NCBI GenBank assembly: GCA_002239085.1
Contig: MPNP01000021.1
Coordinates: forward strand, 1 to 33,174
DNA length: 33,174 bases
Direction: 5' to 3'
DNA from: Rhodobacteraceae bacterium bin131
GTDB taxonomy: Bacteria; Pseudomonadota; Alphaproteobacteria; Rhodobacterales; Rhodobacteraceae
Shown here: positions 18,786 to 26,979 of the stretch, piece after piece
How the letters are laid out: the number at the start of each line of letters is the position of its first letter
How positions within the stretch are numbered: position 1 is the stretch's first letter
Program-made: the position numbers and the translations under genes
Notes under the pieces: model-generated
What the model was told of the DNA's origin: nothing
The model's database searches: none
The model's input: only the letters and a program-made list of their open reading frames with translations

Positions 18786-18789
18786 TTTA

Positions 18790-18795
18790 TGTCAA
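18790..18795 (-). promoter_or_regulatory. -35 box of the met operon promoter
   Basis: On the minus strand this reads TTGACA, a perfect sigma-70-type -35 hexamer. The -10 is not sharp: TATATG appears with a 20-base spacer and TATTTA with 16, both inside the palindrome. Orientation and position fit transcription into the regulator gene. Confidence 0.45.
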
Positions 18796-19070
18796 GTAAT
18801 TAATGTTCTTCTGTATTCACCGATATAATTTATCGTGTATGTGTCACTTATACCCGAGGGTATAGTCACCTTTTTCTTCAGGTGGCTGGCCCAATAGAAC
18901 CACTGCTAGTGACAAAAATGGGAAACTGAATTGACGCTAATGAGACTTACAATCTTATGTTTAATTTGCAGAAAACTTCTATTAACTTTGAAAGTTAATT
19001 TGACGCCAATGTTGATAGGATTGCAATAAGAGCTTATTTCCATAAGGCGGTTAATGAAAAAATAGCAGTT

Positions 19071-19640
19071 ATGAGAGTTTCTTTAGGATCAAATAATTTC
19101 TCGGCATTGGTATTGAATGCAGATTTTCAACCCTTGTCGTATTTTCCACTATCCCTTTGGCCGTGGCAATCAGCACTCAAGGCTGTTTTTCTTGACCGGG
19201 TGAGTGTCTTACATGAATATCAAAAAGTCGTTCGGTCGCCATCAATGAGTATGAAATTACCTTCGGTGGTGGCTTTAAAGGATTTTGTCAAACCGCAAAG
19301 GGCACCTGCTTTCACGCGCTTCAATCTTTTTTTACGAGATGGCTTTTGCTGCCAGTATTGCGGTCGTTCAGATGAATTGACCTTTGATCATGTTATTCCG
19401 ATTAGTCAAGGTGGTTTAACGACGTGGACTAATGTTGTTGCGGCTTGCCCTGATTGTAATTTCAAGAAGGGGTCAAAGTCGATTGATGAGTCAAAAATGA
19501 AGCTTCTTTCGGTTCCACGCCAGCCGACTAATATGTACCTTCATAATAAAGGGAGAAAATTTCCGCCGAATTATCTTCATGAAACATGGCTTGATTTTCT
19601 GTATTGGGATACGGAGCTTGAACCCCATTCAAGCGGTTAA
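19071..19640 (+). CDS. HNH endonuclease-like protein
   Basis: 189 residues with an N-terminal region of unknown role (1-85) and an HNH nuclease fold (about 90-140): zinc Cys pairs CQYC (94-97) and CPDC (126-129), the DH dyad in TFDHVIP (D106, H107) and N121 in the TTWTNVV segment. All key residues are present, so a nuclease activity is possible. Proteins of this exact shape are common single genes in alphaproteobacteria and are not tied to a known restriction or mobile system; the cellular role is unknown. It stands alone on its strand between the met operon and the ABC importer. The ATG is the only good early start; no strong Shine-Dalgarno site is seen. Confidence 0.88.
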   Translation: MRVSLGSNNFSALVLNADFQPLSYFPLSLWPWQSALKAVFLDRVSVLHEYQKVVRSPSMSMKLPSVVALKDFVKPQRAPAFTRFNLFLRDGFCCQYCGRSDELTFDHVIPISQGGLTTWTNVVAACPDCNFKKGSKSIDESKMKLLSVPRQPTNMYLHNKGRKFPPNYLHETWLDFLYWDTELEPHSSG

Positions 19641-19674
19641 GCAGACTCTTAAGCCTGAAGAAGTCGTAAAGATT

Positions 19675-21777
19675 CTATTTGGGTAGTGGGTTTTCCGTGA
19701 TTTGAATAACCGGTTCCATACTGTCGAATTCTTCCTGTGGTAGATGACATTTAATCTGAAGTCCACCCCCAAGTGTTTTCATTTCGGGAATAACGGTTTC
19801 ACAGAGATTGTCTTTCACTTTCTCTTTCCAACGACATCGAGTTTGGAAAGGGCAACCAGGTGGTGGGTTTACAGCAGATGGAATATCCCCTTCAAGGACA
19901 ATGTGTTTCTTAACCACTGAGGTATCAGCCACAGGTACTGCGGATAATAATGCTTCGGTGTAGGGGTGATAGGGTGGTGAGAAAATCTGATCAGTTGTCC
20001 CGAGTTCAACAATGTGGCCAAGATACATAACCAATACCCGATCAGATAGATATCGGACAATTGAAAGATCATGGCTGATAAAAATCAAAGTGGTCTTGTT
20101 TTGGCGTTGAATCTCAAGCAATAGATCAGTCACGGCAGCTTGTACTGAAACGTCCAATGCTGATACAGGTTCATCGGCAACAACTACTTTGGCATCTCCG
20201 GCAAAGGCTCTAGCAATCCCAATGCGTTGCTTTTGACCTCCCGAAAGCTGTCTTGGTAGTCGGGTCGCAAATTCACGTGGCAGTTTGACGAGATCTAAAA
20301 GTTTAAGCGCCCTTTCTTGTCTATCAGGGTTACTCGTTCCTATGCCAAAAATTTCTAAAGCGCGAACAATCTGATTCCCGACAGTCATTGACGGGTTTAA
20401 AGTATCAAAGGGGTTTTGAAAGATCATTTGAATCGATGAGACTGTTCCGACATCCCGATTTTCAATAGGAATCGATTGAACATTTTGGCTATTATACTTC
20501 ACTTCACCATCTGTTGCTGTTTCTAGACCAAGTAATACCTTTGCTAAAGTTGACTTTCCACACCCTGATTCACCGACAATCGCCAGAGTTTCTGACTCAT
20601 AGGCGTCAAATGATAAACTTTCATTGGCTTTGACAACTCGTTTATCCCTTGACGAGCGAAACAAAGCATTGGCAGTTACCTCGTAATACTTTTTTAAGTT
20701 TGTGATTTGTAATACGCGTTTCGAAGATTCTTGCTTCTCTTCCACGGAATCGGCACGAACATGCTCTCCCCAATTAATCTCTTCAAATTTTATGCATCTT
20801 GAGCGGTGACGCTCAAAACCGTCAATTTGTCGCATTGGGATTTCTTTGTTATCGCATCGACCGGCTTCAAAGTACTCACATCGTGGACCAAAATTACAAC
20901 CCATTGGGCGTTCATAAGGAAGGGGAAAATTCCCTGGAATTGCAACGAGAGGACGAGAATTCTTATCCGCACCTGGTAATGGGATTGAACGAAATAGGGC
21001 TTCTGTATACGGATGCTGCATTTTATCAAAAACATCATTTATAGAACCTGTTTCAACAGCTTCACCCGAGTACATAACGCAAATACGATTGCAGGTTTCT
21101 AAAACTAAACCAAGGTTATGACTAATAAATAATATTGAGGTACCATACTTTTCCCCAAGTTCTTTGATAAGGTCAACAATTCCGGCTTCAACAGTTACGT
21201 CAAGTGCGGTAGTTGGTTCATCAAGAATCAAAAGAGAGGGCTTAGACATGAGAGCCATTGCAATGACAATTCTCTGCTGTTGACCACCCGAAAGTTGGTG
21301 TGGATAAGAGCCAATAATTCGTGCTGGGTCGGGTAATCGAACGGCCTCGGCAACTTCTAGGGCTAGCTCACGGGCTTGCGTACGGTTCATACCTTCATGG
21401 ATAATGGGTACTTCCATGAGTTGGTCCCCAACTTTCATGGCCGGATTCAGTGAGGCCATCGGCTCTTGATAAATCATGGCAATCTCAGAGCCTCGAAGAG
21501 ACCGTAATTCTGAGTTTGAAAGTTGACTTAAATCTTGGCCTTTAAACTTTATCGTTCCATTGACTATACGACCGCTTTGACCCAAATCCTGCATGACTCC
21601 GAGGGCCACAGTTGATTTGCCACAGCCTGATTCGCCTACAAGCCCTAGTGCTTCGCCGGTCTGAATCGTACACGAAAAGTCCATAACTGCAGGGATTTCT
21701 CCGGCTCGCGTAAAAAACGAAATCGAAAGTGAATCAATTTCAAGTATGGGAGTTTCATTGGCTGGTTCTGATTGCAT
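19675..21777 (-). CDS. Peptide-type ABC importer, fused double ATPase (OppD-OppF like)
   Basis: Two complete nucleotide-binding domains in one 700-residue chain. Domain 1: Walker A GESGCGKST (48-56), LSGGQ (162-166), Walker B LLILDEP (182-188), then the oligopeptide-transporter C-terminal extension with Cys 294, 300, 308 and 328, the layout that binds a 4Fe-4S cluster in this family. Domain 2: Walker A GESGCGKST (402-410), LSGGQ (511-515), Walker B VVVADEP (531-537), again with a Cys-containing tail. It energises the permeases encoded just upstream; the gap to the OppC-like gene is 3 bases. Such fusions exist in other alphaproteobacteria (for example GsiA/YejF type). The substrate could be a peptide or another small molecule. 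Confidence 0.93.
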   Translation of the reverse strand: MQSEPANETPILEIDSLSISFFTRAGEIPAVMDFSCTIQTGEALGLVGESGCGKSTVALGVMQDLGQSGRIVNGTIKFKGQDLSQLSNSELRSLRGSEIAMIYQEPMASLNPAMKVGDQLMEVPIIHEGMNRTQARELALEVAEAVRLPDPARIIGSYPHQLSGGQQQRIVIAMALMSKPSLLILDEPTTALDVTVEAGIVDLIKELGEKYGTSILFISHNLGLVLETCNRICVMYSGEAVETGSINDVFDKMQHPYTEALFRSIPLPGADKNSRPLVAIPGNFPLPYERPMGCNFGPRCEYFEAGRCDNKEIPMRQIDGFERHRSRCIKFEEINWGEHVRADSVEEKQESSKRVLQITNLKKYYEVTANALFRSSRDKRVVKANESLSFDAYESETLAIVGESGCGKSTLAKVLLGLETATDGEVKYNSQNVQSIPIENRDVGTVSSIQMIFQNPFDTLNPSMTVGNQIVRALEIFGIGTSNPDRQERALKLLDLVKLPREFATRLPRQLSGGQKQRIGIARAFAGDAKVVVADEPVSALDVSVQAAVTDLLLEIQRQNKTTLIFISHDLSIVRYLSDRVLVMYLGHIVELGTTDQIFSPPYHPYTEALLSAVPVADTSVVKKHIVLEGDIPSAVNPPPGCPFQTRCRWKEKVKDNLCETVIPEMKTLGGGLQIKCHLPQEEFDSMEPVIQITENPLPK

Positions 21778-21780
21778 AAC

Positions 21781-22935
21781 TCAATCTTTCAAGGATTGTT
21801 CTCTTAAACCATCAGCGAGAAGGTTTAAACCTAGTACTAAACTCATTAACGCTAATGCTGGAGGGACTGCACCATGTGGGTAAAGGGTCAGAACCTTTCG
21901 ACCTTCATTAATTGTAGATCCCCAGTCTGGACTTTCGGGAGAAACACCGAGTCCAAAAAATCCGAGCGTGCCGAGTAAAATTGTTGTGTATCCAATCCGC
22001 AAACAAAAATCGACAATCAATGGTCCACGTGCGTTAGGAAGGATTTCCCAGAGCAGAATGTACCAAATTTTTTCTCCACGAGTTTGGGCCGCGGCAACAT
22101 AGTCACGGGTTTTAATATCAAGAGTTAGCCCTCGAACTATTCGAAAGATTGTTGGAGAGTTAACAAAAACGACTGAAACGAAAACATTCAGTAAATTTGG
22201 ATCCATGTAAATCACCCCTAGGGGGTCAATATTGAAAGCAAGTCCAAAGTACATCCATAATCCAATCACCAAAATGACTGCAAAATAGAGGTTGCGTTTA
22301 ATAGGTTGGGTATAAAGCTTGGAGTTTACAAGAATCAAGAAGAAGGCAATTGGGAACAGAAACATTATTCCAGCGAGAAACTGAGGTATACCAACATCTT
22401 GGATAGCGGGTGTGACCATCAGATAAAAAAGAAGGATAACTGGGAACGCTAGAACAAGGTTTGCCGCGAAACTGACAATCGCATCAAACTTACCTGAGAA
22501 ATAGCCAGCGACCAATCCTAGAATAATACCGACCATGAAAGCAAATAATGTCGCTGCAGGGGCTATAGTTAACACTGTTCGACTCCCCATGACCACTCGC
22601 GAAAACACATCTCTTGCTAAGCGATCCCCCCCTAAGAGATAATACTGTCCCACTAAGTCAGGGACGGGGGTTCCAGGGGTTTTGTTTTTCATACCTGAAA
22701 TTTGGCCCAATGGATCAAAAGTGATGATAATATCGGCAAACAAAGCCGTAAACACCCAGAACATAACCATGCCCGCACCAATCATACCTATCGTGCTGTC
22801 AAAAAGCCGCCCATAAAGCCCAGTATGTTCTTTGGTGAAGAAGGAGACCGCGAAGAATACGCATAACGCGACCCAGACGACCCACAGATTGACAAAAATA
22901 GCCCCGATTATCTGAAATGTTGGTAATGACTCCAT
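21781..22935 (-). CDS. Peptide-type ABC importer permease (DppC/OppC-like)
   Basis: Inner-membrane permease of 384 residues from ATG 22935, which sits 11 bases after the OppB-like stop; the longer reading from 23040 overlaps that gene and begins with an unlikely Cys-rich leader. The coupling loop with the EAA-type motif is at about 277-300 (RDYVAAAQTRGEKIWYILLW). It is longer than the usual 280-310 residues: there are two N-terminal hydrophobic segments (about 11-33 and 47-70), and an extra stretch at about 187-260 adds two more hydrophobic segments between the core helices. It forms the channel with the OppB-like protein and is powered by the fused ATPase. Confidence 0.92.
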   Translation of the reverse strand: MESLPTFQIIGAIFVNLWVVWVALCVFFAVSFFTKEHTGLYGRLFDSTIGMIGAGMVMFWVFTALFADIIITFDPLGQISGMKNKTPGTPVPDLVGQYYLLGGDRLARDVFSRVVMGSRTVLTIAPAATLFAFMVGIILGLVAGYFSGKFDAIVSFAANLVLAFPVILLFYLMVTPAIQDVGIPQFLAGIMFLFPIAFFLILVNSKLYTQPIKRNLYFAVILVIGLWMYFGLAFNIDPLGVIYMDPNLLNVFVSVVFVNSPTIFRIVRGLTLDIKTRDYVAAAQTRGEKIWYILLWEILPNARGPLIVDFCLRIGYTTILLGTLGFFGLGVSPESPDWGSTINEGRKVLTLYPHGAVPPALALMSLVLGLNLLADGLREQSLKD

Positions 22936-22946
22936 AGTTCTAGGGA

Positions 22947-23993
22947 TTAACTGATTCGAATCCTTGGATTGAGATAGACATATCCAATATCGGAAATTAG
23001 CTGGGTGAACAGGACAACAATAACCGCAATAATTGAGCAACCCATCAACAAATTGATGTCATTGTTGGATGCGGCTTGAACTAATAGCCAACCAAATCCC
23101 TTGTAGTTGAAAAGAGTCTCAACAATAACAACACCTGTCAGCAGCCAGGGAAACTGCAACATAATCACGGTAAAAGGAGCTATAAGTGAATTTCTAATGG
23201 CGTGTTTAAGAACAATCGCCGGAAAGCTCAATCCTTTAAGGCGTGCGGTTCGTATGTATTGCGAGGTCATGACTTCGGCCATTGAGGCCCGTGTCATTCG
23301 TGCAATATATCCCATTCCGTATAATGCCATGGTGACTACTGGAAGGGTAAAATTTTCAAAAGTTATGTCATTGAGAGCTGATGAGGCCGATCCCTTAAAC
23401 CATTTTAATCCAATCGCAGAACTTGCAAATATAGCTACTAAAATGACACCTGAAACATACTCAGGAGTTGAGGTCGTAATGATGGAAAAAGTTGAAAGAG
23501 TTCGGTCCGTCTTTGAACCCTCGCGCATTCCAGCTAAAACACCAACAACAAGAGCAAATGGAACCATAACAAGCATCACATAAAACATGAGCCATCCGGT
23601 ATGCTTGAGGCGTGTAGCCAGAATGGAACCTACTTCGTCCTTAAATATCACCGACCATCCCCAGTTTCCCTGAATTATCCCGCAGTATTCAGGGGTATCC
23701 TCGGGCGAAACTCCAGGGCGACTACAGCGCCCGAGTATCCGGTTTTCTTCAGTAACATTCCGAAAGGAAGGTAAAACTCCAAGCCACTCCCCATAGCGAA
23801 CGATGTCGGGTTGGTTGAAGCCATTTTTATCCAACCAATTGTCAACCTGTTCTTGGGTCATCCTTTGATTACCCATAAATTTAGCCAACTTCACAAGGTT
23901 GCCATCAAGATTGGTCAGGAGAAAAACAATAAAGGTCAGACACACAATCGTTAGGATAGTGATCCCAATGCGGCGCGCTAAAAAGCTAATCAT
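22947..23993 (-). CDS. Peptide-type ABC importer permease (DppB/OppB-like)
   Basis: Inner-membrane permease of 348 residues. It starts with the family-typical MISFLARRIGITIL signal-anchor helix, has a large periplasmic loop (about 32-125) and the core permease helices with the EAA loop at about 224-243 (RASMAEVMTSQYIRTARLKG). The N-terminal loop contains C90 and C104, about 14 residues apart, in a part longer than usual; they could form a periplasmic disulfide. It lies between the binding-protein gene (gap 96 bases, with a hairpin) and the OppC-like gene (gap 11 bases). Confidence 0.93.
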   Translation of the reverse strand: MISFLARRIGITILTIVCLTFIVFLLTNLDGNLVKLAKFMGNQRMTQEQVDNWLDKNGFNQPDIVRYGEWLGVLPSFRNVTEENRILGRCSRPGVSPEDTPEYCGIIQGNWGWSVIFKDEVGSILATRLKHTGWLMFYVMLVMVPFALVVGVLAGMREGSKTDRTLSTFSIITTSTPEYVSGVILVAIFASSAIGLKWFKGSASSALNDITFENFTLPVVTMALYGMGYIARMTRASMAEVMTSQYIRTARLKGLSFPAIVLKHAIRNSLIAPFTVIMLQFPWLLTGVVIVETLFNYKGFGWLLVQAASNNDINLLMGCSIIAVIVVLFTQLISDIGYVYLNPRIRIS

Positions 23994-24044
23994 TAATCTA
24001 AATCTGACCTAAACGTGGAATTCGTATAAACGAAATACGGTGAT

Positions 24045-24071
24045 GATAGAGATGGTTTTCCCATCTCTATC
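24045..24071 (-). promoter_or_regulatory. Intercistronic hairpin between binding-protein and permease genes
   Basis: A perfect 11-bp stem (GATAGAGATGG with CCATCTCTATC) and a 5-base loop, 18 bases beyond the binding-protein stop. No T-run follows on the minus strand, so it is more likely an mRNA-stabilising or partial attenuating hairpin that lets binding protein be made in excess over the permeases, as in other ABC importer operons. Confidence 0.6.
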
Positions 24072-24089
24072 TTTATAAGCTAGTGGCGC

Positions 24090-25754
24090 TTAAGCTTTCC
24101 AACCATATTTCCATGAATGTATTTCAAATGAGGGATGCATTTCAGCATTTACCAAATTACTCTTGTGGAACCTGTAAAGGTTACGCCAGTACGGTTGGAT
24201 GATAACACCATTTTCCTGCATTAATTCCTGAAGCCGCGCCATTATTTTGCTGCGCTCATCGGCATCAATAATGGTTAATGACTGGGCAAGAAGAGTATCA
24301 AATTCTTCATTTTGAAACCCTGTTTCATTCCAAATACCATCAGACTTATATGCAAGAATATAGATTTGGACTCCCAATGGTCTTGGGTTCCAGTTGGTCA
24401 TGCTAAAGAGATGAGTTTGCCAGTCATCCCAGAAGGTTGCCCCTGGAAGGTTAGTCCTTTTGATTTTGATTCCAGCATCTCTTAATTGGTCGGCAATAGC
24501 ATCTGCAGTTGAACTTATCCAATCTTCATCAATTGAAATCAAATTATGTTCGTAATCACCTAATCCTGATTCCTGCATTAACCTCAATGCTTCGGCCTTG
24601 TCAACGACAAGAGGTGGAAGTTGAGCATACTCAGGGTGAGTAGGTGAAACATGATGATTTTCGGCCGTAACACCAAGACCGCTATAACCAAGCTCAAGAC
24701 AAATCGAATTGTCTACTGCCTTGGCAAGAGCAACTCCTACCCTCGGGTCTGAGTATGGCTGTATTCCATCAGCGGCTTCATCAATTGAGAGCTTGTTGCC
24801 TCGACATATTACAGTTGCATTGGTCTGGACAGCTGATTCTCCCCACCCATCAAGCGTTTGATAAAGCTCAATAAATTCGCTGGTTGTTTCATAGCAAAGG
24901 TCAAATTCATCAGCCTCAGCACCAGAAAATTGCGTTGAAAAATCGGTTCCGAAATCATGAAACTCAATACGGTCAAGATAAGCGCCATTGCCTGCATCCC
25001 ACCAACTATGGTTGTCGTTACGAACCAAAGCCCCAGAAACACCGACATCAAGATATTCAGGAAGGTAGGGACCGGTTCCAATTGGATTTCCAAGCATGTT
25101 GTCAGGGTCATGCGAGGAATGAACAATGGCCGCAGGATAATCCAGCATACCAACAATCAAGGTGATGTCAGAAGAATGTGGATTGAGTTGAACGGTATGG
25201 TCATCTAGAATGACTATCGCACCATCTCGAGCAACTTTGGTTTCGGGGTCAATGAGGGTACCCATCCGGCCCGCCATTGAGTTGCCTTCCACCTCTTGTT
25301 CACACCATCGACTGATGTTGAAAGCAACATCTTGTGCGGTAAAGTCATCACCATTATTCCACTTCACGCCTTTGCGGACATTAAGAATAATTTGTGTGGC
25401 GTCTTCGTTTGCCGACCAGCTTTCCAAAAGCCGTCCTTCAATTGAGCCATCACGATTTAATTGAACCAAATACTCAAGCCACCCGCGGGTAAAGTTCGCC
25501 ATTTCAGACCAATCATAAGTGCGTGGATCTTTTAAACCACGGACATTCATCTGAATACGAACTACACCACCCTGTTGAATGTCATGACCATCAGCTAGAG
25601 GTGCTGATAAACCGATGAGGCTGTAAGCAGTTGCACTTGTTGCACCCAAAGCGGTAGCTCGAGTCAGAAACTCTCGCCTTGACATTTTACCATCAAGATG
25701 CTCTTGGGCGTACATCTGCACTGCACTAGGAAATTTTTCCTTCTTGTCAATCAT
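24090..25754 (-). CDS. Peptide-type ABC importer substrate-binding protein, Tat-exported
   Basis: Periplasmic SBP of the DppA/OppA (SBP_bac_5) family, 554 residues. The ATG 25754 is preceded by AGGAG with 6 bases spacing, so the 21 residues upstream are excluded. The N-terminus carries a twin-arginine signal, [14 protein letters not shown] (about 24-37), followed by a hydrophobic stretch ending near SAPLADG. Family marks: LAESW-like [10 protein letters not shown], the [18 protein letters not shown] stretch and GTGPY. The Tat route means it is exported folded. Gene order is binding protein, OppB-like, OppC-like, fused ATPase. Family members bind peptides, nickel, opines or glycosides; the ligand cannot be read from the sequence. 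Confidence 0.93.
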   Translation of the reverse strand: MIDKKEKFPSAVQMYAQEHLDGKMSRREFLTRATALGATSATAYSLIGLSAPLADGHDIQQGGVVRIQMNVRGLKDPRTYDWSEMANFTRGWLEYLVQLNRDGSIEGRLLESWSANEDATQIILNVRKGVKWNNGDDFTAQDVAFNISRWCEQEVEGNSMAGRMGTLIDPETKVARDGAIVILDDHTVQLNPHSSDITLIVGMLDYPAAIVHSSHDPDNMLGNPIGTGPYLPEYLDVGVSGALVRNDNHSWWDAGNGAYLDRIEFHDFGTDFSTQFSGAEADEFDLCYETTSEFIELYQTLDGWGESAVQTNATVICRGNKLSIDEAADGIQPYSDPRVGVALAKAVDNSICLELGYSGLGVTAENHHVSPTHPEYAQLPPLVVDKAEALRLMQESGLGDYEHNLISIDEDWISSTADAIADQLRDAGIKIKRTNLPGATFWDDWQTHLFSMTNWNPRPLGVQIYILAYKSDGIWNETGFQNEEFDTLLAQSLTIIDADERSKIMARLQELMQENGVIIQPYWRNLYRFHKSNLVNAEMHPSFEIHSWKYGWKA

Positions 25755-25883
25755 TAATTTCTCCTGATTATGTGAAAAGATGACTCTTATGCTACACCAT
25801 AAGGAACAATGATGCAAATAATTCCAAAAAAAGTTTTTTATTTTAGAGGCCCGATGATTTACCCGTGAAAGAAATGATCAAAA

Positions 25884-25905
25884 CCGACCTGGAATTACTG
25901 GTCAG
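25884..25905 (-). terminator. Possible weak terminator after dsbB
   Basis: On the minus strand CTGACC pairs with GGTCGG (one G-T pair), leaving a 10-base loop, followed by TTTTGATC. It overlaps the dsbB stop codon. The stem is short and the T-run only four bases, so it is a weak candidate for separating dsbB from the ABC importer genes. Confidence 0.3.
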
Positions 25906-26383
25906 AAATTTTACAGTTTGTTGAATACTTTTGGCTGAAGGCATACAGCCATAGGAATGCGAGGGCCAAAGATATTATCATATTCCATCCAGCCATTGAC
26001 AAGCCTAAAAATGACCAAACAACTTCATCACATCGGGGTACCGAAACCGGGCTTAAGAAATCAATTACGAGCTCGCCAGCGTTTAACTGAGACCCCGAAC
26101 AACTTGCTAGTCCCATCCACCATTGGTTTTCAACACCCCAATGATAACCACCGAGCAAACTTCCAATCAGCATTAATAAGCCACCGACTAATAACCAAAA
26201 AGATGCTGGTCTGGCAATCCAGCCAATTAATGGAATTATAACCAATGCGTGAGGCCATCGCTGCCATAGACAAAGTTTGCAAGGCCGAATGTCACCAAGA
26301 TATTGAAACCCAAGTGCAGTAAGCAGTACTAAAAGAGAAATGGTTACAGCTAAAGCCGGTATGTATCGATGAATTGTGTTCAT
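25895..26383 (-). CDS. dsbB: Disulfide bond formation protein B
   Basis: Inner-membrane quinone reductase that reoxidises periplasmic DsbA. The 162-residue protein has four hydrophobic segments (about 8-28, 45-57, 62-80, 123-153) and both redox pairs: C35-x2-C38 in RPCKLCLWQRWPH, and C95 and C118 in the second periplasmic loop. The pattern CxLCxWQRWPH is a clear family mark. It is on the same strand as, and 140 bases upstream of, the ABC importer genes; a weak terminator-like hairpin lies at its end, so it is probably a separate unit. The symbol is given by family; a DsbB-like paralogue (DsbI) is possible. Confidence 0.9.
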   Translation of the reverse strand: MNTIHRYIPALAVTISLLVLLTALGFQYLGDIRPCKLCLWQRWPHALVIIPLIGWIARPASFWLLVGGLLMLIGSLLGGYHWGVENQWWMGLASCSGSQLNAGELVIDFLSPVSVPRCDEVVWSFLGLSMAGWNMIISLALAFLWLYAFSQKYSTNCKISDQ

Positions 26384-26757
26384 AATTGATTATTTGAAAT
26401 GTAAGAGGTCGGTAAGAAGTCGAATATATTTTAGTCAAAGAAAACCAATTGTATCGCCAACGGAGTTGAGGAATGATTCTCCATGTTAGAGGAATAAATA
26501 ATGCGAGAAGGCAAATTCTTAAGTTCATTCCCAAAAAACTTGAGATGCAATTTTGTCAAAATGGCAAATCGACAAAGTCAGATAATATGACTATTATTGC
26601 TTAACATCAAAATTTTTCTTTGCCACTGTCAACAACATAACTAACAGATATATACGAGCCATTATAAGAGTATTGAAATTGCTTAAAGTGGTGATAGTTT
26701 TCGGGTATTATCAGTTTGATTAATATTCAAAAGTAAAATAAAAGTGATATTGGAATT
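26384..26757. other. Intergenic stretch between dsbB and tRNA-Leu
   Basis: No established gene in these 374 bp. One small plus-strand reading frame, 26501-26590 (29 codons and a TGA), has ATG with AGAGGA 7 bases upstream; nothing in its product is recognised, so it is only noted. The dsbB promoter (minus) and tRNA promoter (plus) must lie here. Confidence 0.5.
26716..26744 (+). promoter_or_regulatory. Candidate promoter of tRNA-Leu
   Basis: TTGATT (26716-26721), 17-base spacer, TAAAAG (26739-26744), 13 bases before the first tRNA base. Each hexamer matches consensus at four of six positions; the spacing and location are right. Confidence 0.35.
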
Positions 26758-26843
26758 GCCCGAGTGGCGGAATTGGTAGACGCAGGGGACTCAAAATCCC
26801 CCGATCTTTGATCTTGTGAGTTCGAGTCTCACCTCGGGTACCA
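26758..26843 (+). tRNA. tRNA-Leu (anticodon CAA)
   Basis: The 86-base gene folds as a class II tRNA. The acceptor arm pairs GCCCGAG with CTCGGGT (first pair G-T), followed by discriminator A and an encoded CCA. The anticodon arm has stem GGGGA/TCCCC and loop CTCAAAA, giving anticodon CAA, which reads UUG. The long variable arm between anticodon and T arms is typical of tRNA-Leu. The T arm is GTGAG, loop TTCGAGT, CTCAC. Confidence 0.96.
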
Positions 26844-26979
26844 CTTATTTCTTAGTATTATATTGCTTCACTGAAAATGCAATTCCCTAGTTGCGGCCGT
26901 AGCATATGTTGATAAAATCACAACTTTACGAATAAGATAAATCCAGTTAATTGTCTTCGCATATAAATGTTTGGTAGGT

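Larger units (their letters stand above)
18741..19070. other. Divergent intergenic region between the met operon and the HNH gene
   Basis: Besides the operator and -35 box listed apart, this 330-bp stretch has a 10-base direct repeat, TCAAGTAATT, at 18741-18750 and 18792-18801, on either side of the operator, and a separate 16-bp inverted repeat at 18849-18864 (TATACC, CGAG, GGTATA) bordered by GTCAC direct repeats. I looked for a SAM-II or SAH riboswitch shape and saw none. No gene is visible. Confidence 0.5.

Noticed and set aside
18741-19070. SAM or SAH riboswitch before the methionine operon
   Set aside because: No pseudoknot-like or conserved core arrangement was seen, and there is little leader between the promoter box and the start codon. 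A covariance-model search would settle it.
19071-19640. HNH protein as part of a restriction or other defence system
   Set aside because: There is no methyltransferase, helicase or other defence gene beside it; the neighbours are metabolic and transport operons on the other strand.
22936-23040. Longer N-terminus for the OppC-like permease
   Set aside because: It lies inside the OppB-like gene and yields a Cys-rich leader unlike the family; ATG 22935 right after the OppB stop is preferred.
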